Shown piece by piece: positions 29,073-41,408 of a DNA stretch of 64,000 nt. The DNA is from Tridacna crocea (taxonomy: Eukaryota; Mollusca; Bivalvia; Cardiida; Cardiidae), in assembly GCA_943736015.1 (NCBI GenBank), contig OX031070.1, positions 20,295,673 through 20,359,672 of the forward strand, given 5' to 3'. A model generated the notes under the pieces. That model had not been told where the DNA came from, did not search any database, and worked only from the letters and a program-made list of their open reading frames with translations. Positions within the stretch are counted from its first letter, which is position 1; every line of letters begins with the position of its first letter. Position numbers and translations under genes: made by a program.

Positions 29073-30324
29073 GGTGTGTGGTAAAAAAGCCAGAGGTAAA
29101 AAAGCCATAGGTAAAAAGGCCATAGGTAAAAAAGCCAGAAGTAAAACGGTAAAAAGGCCATAGGTAATAAGGCCATAGGTAAAAAAGCCAGAGCTAGTTT
29201 AGTATATATGGTTTATTAAGAAAAAAAGAGCTAATTTAGAAGTATATGATGTAGAGAAAGCTTTTTGTTTCAGAAAATCTTTAGAAGTATTTTGGGAAAA
29301 GGAGAAGCCAATTTTTCCTTTTCACACAATGTTTTATATCCTACCTTGATGTGTTGTATGCAGATTATTTCAATATGTCAAGAGTCTGAAATTAGTTGTT
29401 TGATAAGGGGATCTTCTCCTGTCTTCAGCTACCGACTTTTGAAAACATTTAAGGAAAAGGAGAAACTGCCAATAACAAACAAGTTTTCCTTTTCACACAT
29501 TTCCCTATATTGATGTGTTGTATACAGATTTTTTCAATACTTAACCCTTTTCTAAATTCCCAAGCAATTTAAGACAGGCCTCCTTTTACTTTTCTTGCTT
29601 ATAACAAGAAACAATTTCTGCTTTTCCAACAATGTTTTATATCCTATCTTGATGTGTTTTATGCATGCTCTTTCAATATGAAAGAGTCTAAAATTAGTTG
29701 TTGATAAGTGAAACTGGTCATACTTAACACTTTTGCAGTTGCAGGTGATGAATTTAGAAAACATTTCGGGAAAAAGGGGAAACTGCTCAAAGGAAGCAAT
29801 TTCCTACAATGTTTGCAATCATTGCGTACCATTATCTAATACTTCAAAGTTTCCATGGAACAATCTTTCAATACAAGAAACAAACTAATTGCAAACAAGT
29901 GCAAAGTGTCATTTCACAAGTTCAAGTTTGAATCATAATTATGCCATTGGTCAATAACAGTTTGAAATAATACTGTTAAATTATGTAATAGGGCATTTCC
30001 TGCACCTATTATTGGTTTCAATTAATTTATCAACAAGTACTTGTACATAGATAAACAAATATAATTTCTATTAAATACAAATTATTTTGTTACCCATCCT
30101 TTTTGATAATATAAAAATCAGTCTTTAATATTATATTTAAAATATTTGGTATTTTCTTAATAAATCATATATACATGTACTAAATTAGCTCTGGCTTTTT
30201 TACCTATGGCCTTATTACCTATGGCTTTTTTACCGTTTTACTTCTGGCTTTTTTACCTATGGCTTTTTTACCTATGGCCTTTTTACCTATGGCTTTTTTA
30301 CCTCTGGCTTTTTTACCTACATTC
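29073..30324. mobile_element. Element with inverted arrays of a GGTAAAAAAGCC motif at both ends
   Basis: The left end (29081-29200) is a run of about nine variants of GGTAAAAAGGCCATA, and the right end (30190-30322) is the same run inverted. The flanks carry GTTTTATAG on both sides (29064-29072 and 30325-30333), a candidate 8-9-bp target duplication. The interior is AT-rich and holds degenerate hairpins of family A type. No transposase is recognised. Confidence 0.62.
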
Positions 30325-30341
30325 GTTTTATAGCATTGATT

Positions 30342-30570
30342 TACTCTTTACCAAAATGGTAAAACTTCAGACTTGTCCAAATCCAAAGGGTTTACAGGCA
30401 ACAAATTGAATATGGCTCAACTGGTAGAAATTTCTTTGAAATGGTAGAAAACATTTTGGGAAAAGAAGAAAATGCTGATGGTAAGCATTTTCTCCTTTTT
30501 CCCTGTAATGGTTTCAGAAGCCTTCTTGATTAGGGTTGTTAAGACATGAGATTGTTTGATAAGCAGTGAA
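30342..30570 (+). mobile_element. Family A copy, decayed
   Basis: Centre 'atgctgatggtaagcat'; outer segments recognisable. Confidence 0.62.
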
Positions 30571-30571
30571 G

Positions 30572-30794
30572 TATTTACTACACAATCCTGGGTTTAAGCA
30601 GTTGTCTAGAAAACCATGTGAGAAAAGCAGAAAATGCTGGTAGGCAGCGTTTTCTCCTTTTCCCACAAGGTAATAACCAAGGTACTGTGCACTTTCATAG
30701 GCAATTACCATTACTTACGCTAAATTTCAATTGTTGTGTCTGAATGCTTTCGATTTGGATCTGTCTAAAATTTCATGACTTGGTCAAGAGTTAA
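30572..30794 (-). mobile_element. Family A copy, decayed
   Basis: Centre 'atgctggtaggcagcgt'; right end GGTCAAGAGTTAA. Confidence 0.6.
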
Positions 30795-31164
30795 TAAAAA
30801 AATGTATTTTTTCACCGTTTGGTTGTTAATTGAGACTCAATATGTTGTTAAGGACAATATTCAAGATCAGAATGCACTGTTGATGCAATCTGACAATTGT
30901 AGCTACAATCTTAGGTACAGTGAGTTTTGTTTGTCATAAAGAACTTATACATCACAGTATTAGATTGTTTCTTTTACTATTGGCAGGAAATGTCCATTTC
31001 ATGTTCTTTATTTAGCAGCGAAAGAGACAAGATGCTTTTTTTATGCTTACAGTTTATTTTTTGTTTTTTTTTTCTATTTTTTTTTTTCATCCAATTTTGT
31101 TAGAGACTTTTGTTGTCTATGTACTGTTTTTGTCTTTCTTTTTCTGTAATTATTATATATGTAT

Positions 31165-31170
31165 AATAAA
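31165..31170 (+). promoter_or_regulatory. Candidate distal polyadenylation signal
   Basis: AATAAA sits in a very T-rich, repeat-poor stretch (31040-31200) with nearby TGTAAT and TGTA elements and a GT-rich tail. This resembles a real 3' end, but no upstream exon connects to it in the sequence alone. Confidence 0.2.
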
Positions 31171-31211
31171 ATATTTGAAATTGTAGTGATAGTTCTTTTA
31201 CACTCATTACT

Positions 31212-31428
31212 TTAACCCATTACCACACAATCCATACTTTTGACAACCCAGAGAAAGAAGCCCATAGAAAACATTGTGAAAAGGAGAAAATGCTGGTTAC
31301 CAGCATTTTCTCCTTTTCCCACAATGTTTTCTACCCTTCACAAAACAGATTTCAAATTTTGAGTCACCTTTATTTTGTCGTCTGCGAATACTCTCGATTT
31401 GGACAAACCTAAAATTTTGTCGTTCGGT
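31212..31428 (-). mobile_element. Family A copy, near complete
   Basis: Strong palindrome; the right end stops at TCGGTAAACC. Confidence 0.78.
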
Positions 31429-31450
31429 AAACCTGGGCACCAAGTACACC

Positions 31451-31650
31451 TTAACCCTATGCTATGCAATCTCGACCTTTAATAATCTCAGAGAAGAGAG
31501 CTTTTGAAAATATTGTGGGAAAAAGAGAAATGTTGGCAGCCACTACTATCACTGTTTCCAACAGTATTTTCTATCTTGTGAAAATCTTCAGTTCAGTTAT
31601 TCTGTTTTTGAATTTGTTGTCGATGTTTTCTCTTTCAAACAATCAATTGC
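31451..31650 (-). mobile_element. Family A copy, decayed
   Basis: TTAACCCTATGC and 'gaaaatattgtgggaaaaag' retained; second arm lost. Confidence 0.55.
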
Positions 31651-31821
31651 TTTTGGAGACATTGAAAACAAATATCGGACTCCAGGGAACAGGACTGTAG
31701 TCTCATCTTAGACCTATTCTGTGCTCTAATTTTACAGAAACTTCAAGTTGATATGAATCCTAGTTGCTCTAATCAAATTGCTGCAGAGGAAAAATCAACA
31801 AGAATCAACTTCCATTATTGT

Positions 31822-32366
31822 TTAAAGGTGGGTATTTAGAATTTTCACATCACACCAAATTAAAAAATATATATGTCTCTGAAATTTATATGAAAAAGCA
31901 ATACAAATCATCAGTAATTAAGAATCATAAAATTACAAAAAAAAATTTCTTTGGTGGTATTCCCTTAAAGGGCTACATAGCATCATAAGCTATTTTTAGA
32001 TTTCCTGCCAAAATCAAAAAAGCATTGTGGGAATGTTAAGTGACTTGCACGTGACTTATGACTATTAAATTCCATAAGATAACAAACATTTGATTATTTT
32101 CCATAATGTCTAGAACTTCGGATGCTATGTTTGAAGCTTCGTCTGTATATTTCCGGTATGTAAACGACTTGCTCATGTAAAAATAGACCGTGTTTCCCTT
32201 CAGTGTCGATCTGGGCTGTAGTAAATCTGCAATTTATCTAGCTGTCGGATGGTTTTCCACTACTGGGGTTAAACAATTTAAAATTATAAGACTTTGGGAG
32301 TACAAGGATGAATTTTTTTGTATTTTTTGTAAAACTTTGTCCCAAAATCTGAAGGGCCACCTTTAA
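31822..32366. mobile_element. Second TTAA family (family D), copy 1
   Basis: Bounded by TTAAAGGTGG and CCACCTTTAA. It shares most of its length with 43338-43822, including 'gcattgtgggaatgttaagt' and 'gaagggccacctttaa'. TTAA at both ends suggests a TTAA-targeting DNA element. A SINE follows directly (32390). Confidence 0.6.
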
Positions 32367-32389
32367 AAAGTAGAAAAAAGTTGAGTGGT

Positions 32390-32592
32390 GTCCGTGGTCA
32401 TGAGGTAGAGCGTCGGCCTCATAACCTAAGGGTCCTGAGTTCGATATCCGGGAGCGGGTGTCAACTTTGGGATTTTTCATTGGCCCACACATTTGGCGCA
32501 AGTACTGGTGTAGTTTCCAGGAAGCAGAATCGAGAGAGATTAGTATAAGTTGCAAGAACTTGTTTCTCAATCGATGTAAAATAAATATGTTT
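32390..32592 (+). mobile_element. tRNA-derived SINE, family S2
   Basis: Head with 'atgaggtagagcgtcggcct' and B-box 'gagttcgatatccgg'. The body 'cattggcccacacatttggc', 'gcaagtactggtgtagtttc' and the tail 'ttgtttctcaatcgatgtaa' recur at 21117 and 33010. Confidence 0.65.
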
Positions 32593-32689
32593 AAACTAAA
32601 AAGTAGAACAAGAAAAACATGAATAGGTGATATATTTATATGACTCTGGTAAATATTTTTCAACAGTTACTGTTTTTCTCACATTCCAA

Positions 32690-32949
32690 TGTTTAACAAC
32701 CTGGAGGAAAATGGTTTTGGAACTCTTGTTGTAAACAGAGGGAATACTAGTAAACAGCATTTTTCTCATTTTCCCGCAATATTTTTCACCCCTTCTTTAA
32801 AAAAAAAAAAAAAAAAATCCTGCAGTTTGAGTCACAATTCATTTTTTGTCTGCAACTGCTCTCAATTTAGAAATGTCTCAAATTTTATCGTGTAAGTTTT
32901 TATACTCTCAATTTTAGGTCTAAGAATTTGTTGTGCGGTAAAGAGTTAA
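32690..32949 (-). mobile_element. Family A copy with A-run expansion
   Basis: An A run of about 19 (32799-32817) and about 40 bp of extra sequence before GGTAAAGAGTTAA. Confidence 0.55.
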
Positions 32950-33167
32950 GAGGGAAGATGACTTTCTGGGAAAAGGAGGAAATTGTGGTAACCAGGATTT
33001 TCACCTTTAGTTTACTTTGAACATGTTTATTTTACATCGATTGAGAAACAAGTTCTTACAACCTATACTACCGGTAATCTCTCTCGATTTCACCTTTTCC
33101 TGCAATGTTTTCAAAAGGCTATCTACTCAGAGTCATTAAAATTCATGATTGGTGGTAACAGGTTAAG
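32950..33167 (+). mobile_element. Family A fragment split by a truncated SINE
   Basis: Left part ends 'aaccaggattttcaccttt'; right part resumes 'caccttttcctgcaatgttt'. Confidence 0.55.
33010..33087 (-). mobile_element. SINE S2, 5'-truncated, with target duplication
   Basis: On the - strand it is the SINE 3' part ('aacttgtttctcaatcgatg'). TTCACCTTT flanks it on both sides (about 33000-33009 and 33089-33098). It interrupts the palindrome of a family A copy. Confidence 0.6.
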
Positions 33168-33534
33168 ATAAATTGACTATTGATATTCTTGGAGGACCTT
33201 TTTGATTCGTTCGCTACTGGACAATAACATCACCCAAATTGAGAGTATTTGAAGAAATATAACTGTACCTCAAAAGTGCTGGAATTTGCCTCTGAAAGTT
33301 AATATAAAGTATTATTGGAGAAGGAAAAAATGCTTGATTTAAATGTAACAGATTCAAAGCATCTGTAGACAACAGAATTACATCTCGGTAATATGATGAT
33401 TTCTGTCTTTGATAGGGCTGGTTACCATAATCTTTCCTTTAGCAATTTTCTTGCGGTCGTTAAAAGGCGGGATTGTGTGGTGAAGCCTAACTAAAAGGTT
33501 AATCTTTTCCGATCAAAGCGAGGTAACCATCGAC

Positions 33535-35971
33535 GGATGTCAGAAGATTCGGACCCAAGAAGATTCGGCCCAGGGCCTTCCAGCGATTTTCGAGAAGATT
33601 CGGCCCAGCAGGTGAGAAGATTCGGCCCCGAGGGTGAGAAGATTCGGCCCAAGTTATATTATATCGTTTGTATCAGTAAAATAACTTGATTAAACTAATT
33701 ATTCTTAAACGTTATACTAATCCCACATATTGTTTTGCATAACGTTATGATTATTAGGTGTTCTGGTAACACTGTTATTAGTTGATTTTAGTGGTGTACT
33801 TCTCTTTTTTTTTTTTTAGAAGATTGGACCCGATCGTTGAGAAATAGAGAGAATTCGGACCAGTTTTCATATTTTTTTTTGTATTATTGACTGTATGTTT
33901 TATTTGCTTGAATGATTTAGGAGCGTAATTTTCTCTTTGTTCTGGAACGATTTCACTGAGATATTGAAAAAAATCGGCTTTGAACTTTATTTGCACTTTA
34001 TTTGGCGTGGAGAAAGTACTCTTGTCGTGAATTTCATGTAACTGAGTAATACATGCTTTAAATTGGTTTTACCTATTACTTCTTCAAACGAAAATGTTAG
34101 ACAGGAGAAAGATGTGAACTTGTCAATTTCAAAACATTTTGGGTCGACAATTTAATATAGCTCAAGAGTTAACATTTATTAAGGGATATGAAAAAAAAAT
34201 TAAGATAATTTATGAAACATGGTGGTCACCAGCAAATTCTCTCCATTCATGATGTTATGCACATTAAGACATCGGACATTAATTAACTTTTTTACAACTT
34301 TGAAAATGTAGACTAAATTGTCAAAAAAATTCATTTGCAATGGAGGAATTAATTAAATCTGGCTCATATGGTTGAGATTCATTTGAAGAGATATAAATTG
34401 TTTCAGGAAATGGAGAAAACGTTGCCAGCAATCTCTCCATAATCTTTATTGCCATACAAATGTTAAAAAGCCGAAAGATAACTTTTTTCTCAGAAAAATC
34501 AAAACTGTGAAAAATACGATAACATAATTATAGACCATCTCCAAGTCAATCAACAATAACACTCAACAAAGTGATAATGCGTGTCTCACTGTAATAAGAT
34601 TAAACCCTGCACCCCGTTTTACTCGCCGTTGCGAAGAGTGTACTTCAGCATCATAATACAATCTGGTCTTCAAGATTGGATCGCAATTTACTGCAGTCTG
34701 ATCTTACGCCACATTCTCTACCATATGTAATTAACCAAAAACAGGAACTATAGGTTAGAAGATTTTCTAACAAACCAAGCAGTAACACACAGACATACCA
34801 AAGCGGTGTAGCGTCAAGATCAGAATTGCAATTTAAAGCAGTCTGACCTAATGTCACAATCCCGACAGTATGTAATTAACTAAAAACAGTATCTAGATTA
34901 GGATTTTTCTGAAAAACCAAGCAGTAATTTGGCGATCCTATAAAGATGATACATGTATGTAGATTAGATCAGAATGCACCCTTTCTTTATGTCCCATACT
35001 ATGGTCATGAAAGTAACATTTGCAGACGATTTTTGAAAATTGTACCATGCTTAAAGACACCCAAGAACATACGAGAACGATGTAGATAAAGGAGAGAAAA
35101 AAAAAATACAAACAATTCCTCATTTTTCCAATTTCTTTTCAAAAGCCTAGTTTCACAGTGTTCTAAGAGTCAGACTTGTCAGGTTAAAACCCTTACAGTC
35201 TGGAAATTGAAACATTCGTAATATCAGACAGTATTTGTCCTAACTAGATAAAAACCTTTTTTTGCAAATGTTTTTATGTACATAATAAGATCACACATAG
35301 CAAGAAAGAGAATGTATAGCGGTGCATTCAGTTAATAAAATTTTTGGTTCTGTGTTATCTGATCACGATCTCCAGCAGGTTATATAGTAATATATAAATC
35401 TGATGCACATTCATTATACAATACTAACCATCAAATTTATCTACCCTCTCATATGAGAATATTTTTTTAAAAAAAGGACAAGATCAACAATTATTAAAAC
35501 AGACAGACAGACAAATATTTTTTATTCTCAAATCTGTAATACATAGACACATGAGAAAAACAATACATAACATTCATAATACATCAATACAATTACAAAT
35601 CGCTTATGTATGAAAAGTACTGCAAATACACCTTCAAACTGTGAAAATTGCATTAACAATCCTTTATACAAATACTTAAAATTGTTGTTTTCATCTTTAT
35701 ATGTATGCAAACATACATTACGTAACGATAAAGGTGGACAGAACCTGTATCAAAGTAACCCTAAAATTGGGCATTCTCCTTTAATTAAAAATTAAGTATA
35801 ATTGCAAGATATGGAACTCGCCTGTACAATACTGTTCTCAAAATTAGGGCCGAATCTTCTTCTACCTTGGGCCGAATCTTCTCGTAAGTGGTCCGAATCT
35901 TCTTGGGTCCGAATCTTCTCAAGATTTCGTGTTGGGCCGAATCTTCTTGGGTCCGAATCTTCCTCCACCCA
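33535..35971. mobile_element. Element with inverted arrays of an AGAAGATTCGGCCC motif at both ends
   Basis: Left (33541-33653) and right (35848-35965) ends carry inverted runs of AGAAGATTCGG(C/A)CCCA. CCATCGAC occurs immediately outside both ends (33527-33534 and 35972-35979), a candidate 8-bp target duplication. The 2.4-kb interior is AT-rich and has no recognised gene. The outermost GGATGT resembles the ends of the 29073-30324 element. Confidence 0.6.
34070..34270 (+). mobile_element. Family A-like remnant inside the 33535-35971 element
   Basis: Weak matches: 'aacttgtcaatttcaaaaca' and 'ggtggtcaccagcaaattct'. Confidence 0.35.
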
Positions 35972-35979
35972 CCATCGAC

Positions 35980-36980
35980 AAACACCGTTATTGATATGGA
36001 TTATTTCCCTTGGTCTACGTATAATCTGTGTCTCGTAGTTATTTTTTGAGTTTCTCAGAAATCAATTATCCTTGGTGAAAAACAGGCTGCCGGACAAAAA
36101 CTTATTTACAAACTCTATTGGAAAAATGGCTTTGTTGAATATAATAAGAAAACAAAACGAGATACAACGTTTTTTTTTTTTTTTAATGGCAAATTAACAG
36201 ACATTTAAGAAAAAAAAAGAAAATATTCGAAAGAAAATCATGAAAACTAAACTTATAGATTTAACTACATCCATACATTAAAACTTGGGATTTAATTTTA
36301 TTTTTAGAATTTACTCGCAAAGACATAAAATAATATGCGATAATTATGGAGGGACGACAACAATGCAAATGTAATAAATAAGCGATATTATACTATATTC
36401 TTAATGGCGGACAGAGAGATATACGATGTCAAATAGACCCCCAAACGAAAGGTATTACCTCCTCGTTCATGGTATTTTAATATTAGAACGTCTACATTTA
36501 GAAGCAAAAATCTTTCGACTTCAATTCAATTTGAAACAAATGCTGATATGTTATTGGAATAACGTGATCTGGTCTATTTCCTTCACCACTAACTCTATCG
36601 TTTTCCTTTTGTCACAATTTGTGGTCACACACAACTTGTCGTTTCATCTATTTTTAAAATTTGATGGTGTTTGATGATAAAGCATCAGTTGGTTTGCTCA
36701 TTACGTAAGTTATATACTTGTAGTGTACAAAGAAAGGCATAATACTGGCAACTCCCCACCAGTGTATTGCGAAAACCCATTATGTTTGAAAGAAAGTCTT
36801 ACTTTGAATCTTGAACTGCAGTACTGCCTAGTACAGATAACTACACCTAAGGCAATATTACTTTTGGACTGGTTGCCTCTGGGTACAGAGACGATCAAGA
36901 CAAAACCAGAAAGTACTGCACAGGTTTTGTGCACAAGTTTGAATTCTCATAATTCTGCAAACAGAGCACAATACCAGGAT
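35980..36980. other. Gene-free AT-rich stretch
   Basis: A T run at 36168-36184; no repeat or exon recognised. Confidence 0.5.
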
Positions 36981-37209
36981 TTAACCCATTACCACACAAT
37001 CCCTACTTTTGACGCCCCTGAGAAAGAAGCCTTTTGAAAACGCTGTGGGAAAAGGAGAAAATGCTGGTAACCAGCATTTTCTCCTTTTCCAACAGTGTTT
37101 TCTACCCTTCCCAGAACAAATTTCAATTTTTCAGTCACCTTTATTTTGTCATCTGCAAATGCTTTCAATTTGGACCAGTCTAAATTTTTCTCGTGTGGTA
37201 ATGGGTTAA
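36981..37209 (-). mobile_element. Family A copy, complete
   Basis: Partly paired arm changes: CGCTGTGGG on the left, CCAACAGTG on the right; both TTAA ends. Confidence 0.85.
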
Positions 37210-37525
37210 ACATACCATGCACAGTAAATTTTGTCAGTGTTTTTTCCAAGATTTACATGTTATAAACGACTTTTGCAAGCTTTTTATGTAATGAAAGGTT
37301 TAATAATTGTCTTTGGTCATGGTATTTACTTTTTTTAAAAATTTAATAGCATTTCGCTGCAATACAGATTAACAGGAGACACAGGAAGGCAGTATAATGT
37401 TTTATCTTTGCAACTAGAAAATTTATGATGATCTTGAGATAGTATGGTGCATAAGAAATGTCCAAATATGAAAAAAGTCACGGTAGCGTCTCATTATTGA
37501 AATTATTGTTTGGCCAAGGGAGGTT

Positions 37526-37751
37526 TTAACTCTTTACTACACAATCCCGTTTTGACGCCCTTGAAGAAAAAGCCTTTTGAAAACATTGTGGGAAAAGGAG
37601 AAAATGCTGGTAAACAACATTTTCTTCTTTTCTTGCAATGTTTTCTACCCTTCCCAAAATGAATTTCGTATTTGAGCAATGTTTATTTTGTCGTCTGCAA
37701 ATGCTTTGAATTTAGACTAGCCTGAAATTTTGTCATTTGGTAAAGGGTTAA
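37526..37751 (-). mobile_element. Family A copy, complete
   Basis: Centre mutated to 'atgctggtaaacaacat'; both TTAA ends. Confidence 0.8.
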
Positions 37752-38087
37752 GGGTCCAATGAATATCTGGAGTGTCATTGCATTATTGAAATAACTTAAG
37801 TTTTTTTCCTATTTGATTTGGAACGCAGAAGTTGTACCTATTGACATTCCTTCAGTATGAAAGTTTGTTCTGAAACTATTTTTTCTTTGTTTGTCTCCGT
37901 AAACCTTCAAAGCAGCCCTTGTGAAAGATATCTGGAATTAATGTGATTTTACAAGCATCTTTTCAAACGGCTCTATGACTGTGTGAGAAAACTACCAATG
38001 ACAGCCAATAAAATGCACATGGATCGTTAGGTACTTTTGATCCAGCTTGCATATAAAATGAAAAGAGGTTACAACGTTACATAAGCT

Positions 38088-38314
38088 CTAACCCATTACC
38101 AAACGACAATATTTTAGACTGGTCCAAATTGAAAGCATTTGCTGACAACAAAATAAAAGTGACTGAAAATTTGAAATTTGTTTTGTGAAGGGTAGAAAAC
38201 ATTGTGGGAAAAGGAGAAAATGCTGGTTACCAGCATTTCCTCCTTTTCCCAATGTGTTTTCTAAAGGCTTCTTTTCAGGACGTCAAAAGTAAGGATTGTG
38301 TGGTAATGGGTTAA
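38088..38314 (+). mobile_element. Family A copy, complete
   Basis: Left end CTAACCCATTACC; palindrome with one loop-proximal change (CATTTCCTCC). Confidence 0.82.
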
Positions 38315-38909
38315 AACCCAGGGACATAATACAACAGGACATTGTGAAGTATATGTAAGTTAAAAGTACTTGTAAATCTTCACTGAAATACCTCCTCTCC
38401 GTTTTAAATTTGGTTGAATCATTGAAATGTTCTTACCTTTTTACTTGCACAACAGAAACTTCAGTAGAAGTTTGATGTGTATTGCAAATATGCTCTCATA
38501 AAGAGATTGTGTTACGTTGCATATCTTCAGCCAGTCGCTCAAAACTCTCACAGGTAATCCCCAAGCAAGCCAATATAGATATCTAGGCCAAACCCTAACT
38601 ATGACTGCATGGGTTACATACTACTGGTACATATCTGTCTGAGTATCACTACATCAGTTCTACAGAACTAGTTTGCCTTTTGAAATTTTTATTTTTTATT
38701 ATACTATACTTGTGTAAAATAAAATTGTGTTGAATTCAGGGACTGTGTTGTCTTGGACAACTTTTCCAGAAAATTGAAAATGTTCACCACTATAGAACTT
38801 AGATTTATTTTATTATTGAGTTACTTCCCTTCTCCCATGTGTAACCTGTTACTGTAATTACCGTGTGAAAATCAAACACCATTGTAGATGTTATTAATAT
38901 TTGATATCA

Positions 38910-39132
38910 TTTAAATCTGTACCGGATGACAAAACTATATATAATTATTGCTTTGGAAGCATTTCCAGATAACAATTGTTCTTGAAATGATGAGGTTTGT
39001 CAGAAAATGAGAAAGAAAAATATTGTTGGAAAAGGAGAAAGTACTGGCACACTGCTTTTTCTCCATTTCAATGTTTTCGTAAACCTTTTTTAAGGATCAT
39101 TTAAATTTACGACTATTTGGTAAAGGGATAAG
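38910..39132 (+). mobile_element. Family A copy, decayed
   Basis: Centre 'gtactggcacactgctttt'; right end GGTAAAGGGATAA. Confidence 0.55.
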
Positions 39133-39140
39133 TTCATCAT

Positions 39141-39205
39141 AACTCTTCACCAAACAATTCCTGGTTTTTACCTTATAAAAGAGTTTTTGCAAACAGTGTT
39201 AAGAG
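39141..39205 (-). mobile_element. Family A left-end fragment
   Basis: 'ctcttcaccaaacaattcct' through 'aaagagtttttgcaaaca'. Confidence 0.4.
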
Positions 39206-39817
39206 AAATGTTTGTCAGTGTTCCAGCTCATGCAAATTGTTACATAAATCATGTAATAGAATTAAAATCCACATGGCAAATTTTTATTACATGCAAAATC
39301 TCATGTAAGAAAAGCAGAAAAATGTAAACAAAATTCATTATCCGCTTTACTTGTGTAAAATGACGGGATTTAAAGTTACTTGCTGCCCCATTTATAAATT
39401 ATTGTCAAATCATGTGGAATAACCAATCCATAAATTAATACACAAAATGCTTCATGCAAAAATCAGGGGAAACCCATGACACAAAATGTTCCTTTTGACA
39501 TTGTCCGATCAGAGTCACTTCAGACAGTCTTTTCAACTTTTTAATGACTTTGAACAGTAAATGTCCACAGATATCTTATAATAACATACTTTTATGGTGC
39601 AAAACATCATTATTATTGATTACTTCGAGTATGCAACCGTTATTGTCATATCCTCTAGTATGAAATTATTCCCAAATTTACAGTTCAGGGAGTAAGTGTA
39701 CTCTTCAAATAAAAAGCCAGTGGGAACACTGGCTTGTGGTTGTGGACAGCATCTCCTGTTTTTCCATTGTTTTGTACTCTTTTAACCCTTACCCTGCTGA
39801 ATAACTAACATGCACTT

Positions 39818-40040
39818 TTAATCCTTTCTCAAATGACAAATTTAAAACTGTCCCAAACTAAAAGTGTTTGCAGGTGACAATTTTGAATTTGATGAGAATG
39901 GCAAAAAGTTTTCTAATAGGCTAGAAAACGCTGTGGGAAAAGGAAAAATTGCTCATTACAGGCAATTTCTCCTTTTCCCACAGTGTTTTCTAAATACTTG
40001 TACTGCAGTATAAACCAGGGCTTGTTCGGGAAAGAGTTAA
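39818..40040 (+). mobile_element. Family A ends with a family B-like hairpin centre
   Basis: Outer parts match family A; the centre is 'aaattgctcattacaggcaa', closer to family B. Arms carry the paired change CTGTGGG/CCCACAG. Confidence 0.65.
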
Positions 40041-40120
40041 AGTTGACAGGGAAAACCCAAATGTTATGGTTTCAAAATGAATTTTTTGGGGTAAAAATAC
40101 TAGTAGTATTTTTACTGGAT

Positions 40121-40176
40121 AGTGTAGATCTAAGATCAGACTGCATGTTCTGTGCAGTCTGATCTTAATCTACACT
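40121..40176. repeat. Palindrome of the AGATCAGACTGCA family
   Basis: AGTGTAGATC(T)AAGATCAGACTGCA pairs with TGCAGTCTGATCTTAATCTACACT around TGTTCTG. A separate perfect palindrome, GTAAAAATAC-TAGTA-GTATTTTTAC, lies just upstream at 40091-40115. Confidence 0.65.
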
Positions 40177-40210
40177 GTCCACTAAAGGTCAGTGAATCAC
40201 ATTTAGCAGT

Positions 40211-40440
40211 TTAACTCTTTACCACAAGAGAAAATATTATACTGGTCCAAATTCAAAGCATTTGCAGTCGTCAAAATAAAAGTGACTGAACAATTGAAAT
40301 TTGCGCTGAGAAGGGTAGAAAACATTGTGGGAAAAGGAGAAAATGCTGGTTACCAGCATTTTGTCCTTTTCTCACAATGTTTTCAAAAGGCTTCTTTCTC
40401 AAGGGTCGTCAAAAGTCGTGATTGTGTGGTAAGGAGTTAA
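40211..40440 (+). mobile_element. Family A copy, complete
   Basis: Good palindrome with one right-arm change (TTTTGTCC). Confidence 0.82.
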
Positions 40441-40616
40441 ATTAATGAGTTAAAAAGATTTGCCAGCATTTGAGCTACGTTTGTCCTCTACAGACGCATT
40501 AAATTTGAATGTGTAACATGTTGTCTGCGAAAGAGTTATTTAAAAACAAAGATAAAAAATAAATAATGTGTGAGAGAAAAGGCAAGAATGAATATTTTTG
40601 CAAATAGAGATATTTT

Positions 40617-40710
40617 GCCCCTTAACCACACATCCCTGTGTTTAAACGACCATAGGAAGAAAACTTTTGGAAATGTGCGAAAAGGAGAACATTTAGGTAA
40701 CCAGTGTACA
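40617..40710 (-). mobile_element. Family A left-half fragment
   Basis: 'ccttaaccacacatccctgt' to 'aggtaaccagtg', broken at the palindrome centre. Confidence 0.5.
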
Positions 40711-40872
40711 ATTGATAGAATTGAGCTTTAGCTCTTTGACAGAGTGGAAAACATTGAGGGAAAAAGGTTAAAATGCTGTTGACCACCATTTTCTCCTTTT
40801 TCTGACTATGATTTCAAAAGCTTTCTCCCCTTAGGGTCATTAGAACTCAAGATTGCTTGGTGAACAGTTTTG
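40711..40872 (+). mobile_element. Family A right-hand fragment
   Basis: Starts within the left arm region and ends near 'gattgcttggtgaacagtt'. Confidence 0.5.
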
Positions 40873-41408
40873 AGCCTAATTCTCTGTTTGAGACCAGAGA
40901 GACTTGAAAGATTTGAGTTTGGTCTCATCCAAAATTTTGTGGTTTTGTGATTTGAATGCTGTTGAAAGTGACAAGAAATACCATTCAAACAAATCTAAAA
41001 CCATATCTCTCACTTTTTTTTTTTGCCAGTAAAACTGGGTTACAGAAAATTGAATTCAGACAGCTTTAGTGTTATAGCTTAGAAAAGAAGCCCTATTGAA
41101 GACAGAAGCCTTAGATATGGGACATTACCCAGTGTGTTGAATTCCTTCACTACTGTAATGTTACATACAGGATTTTAAACATTTTTTCCATCAGTAGAAG
41201 CTTTTTTCATTTATTGCAAACCAATTTAGAAAAAAAACTGAAGAGAAGGAGAAATTATACTTATTACTGATAATTATTTACTTGCCTGTCCTGAATCTTG
41301 TGTTGGGTAGTTGAACTCCAAACCCGAAGTATTAATGTAAAGAAGTCCTTAGGGCCCAGTGAAATTATGACAAGAGAATGGTATACCTTGGGCCTATTAC
41401 TAAAAAAG

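Noticed and set aside
30206-30409. Hydrophobic open frame with repeated YLWLF
   Set aside because: Translation of the tandem 'tttttacctatggcc' array at an element end.
34651-35123. Hydrophobic open frames on the minus strand
   Set aside because: Short, inside the AT-rich 33535-35971 element, with no recognised family or splice context.
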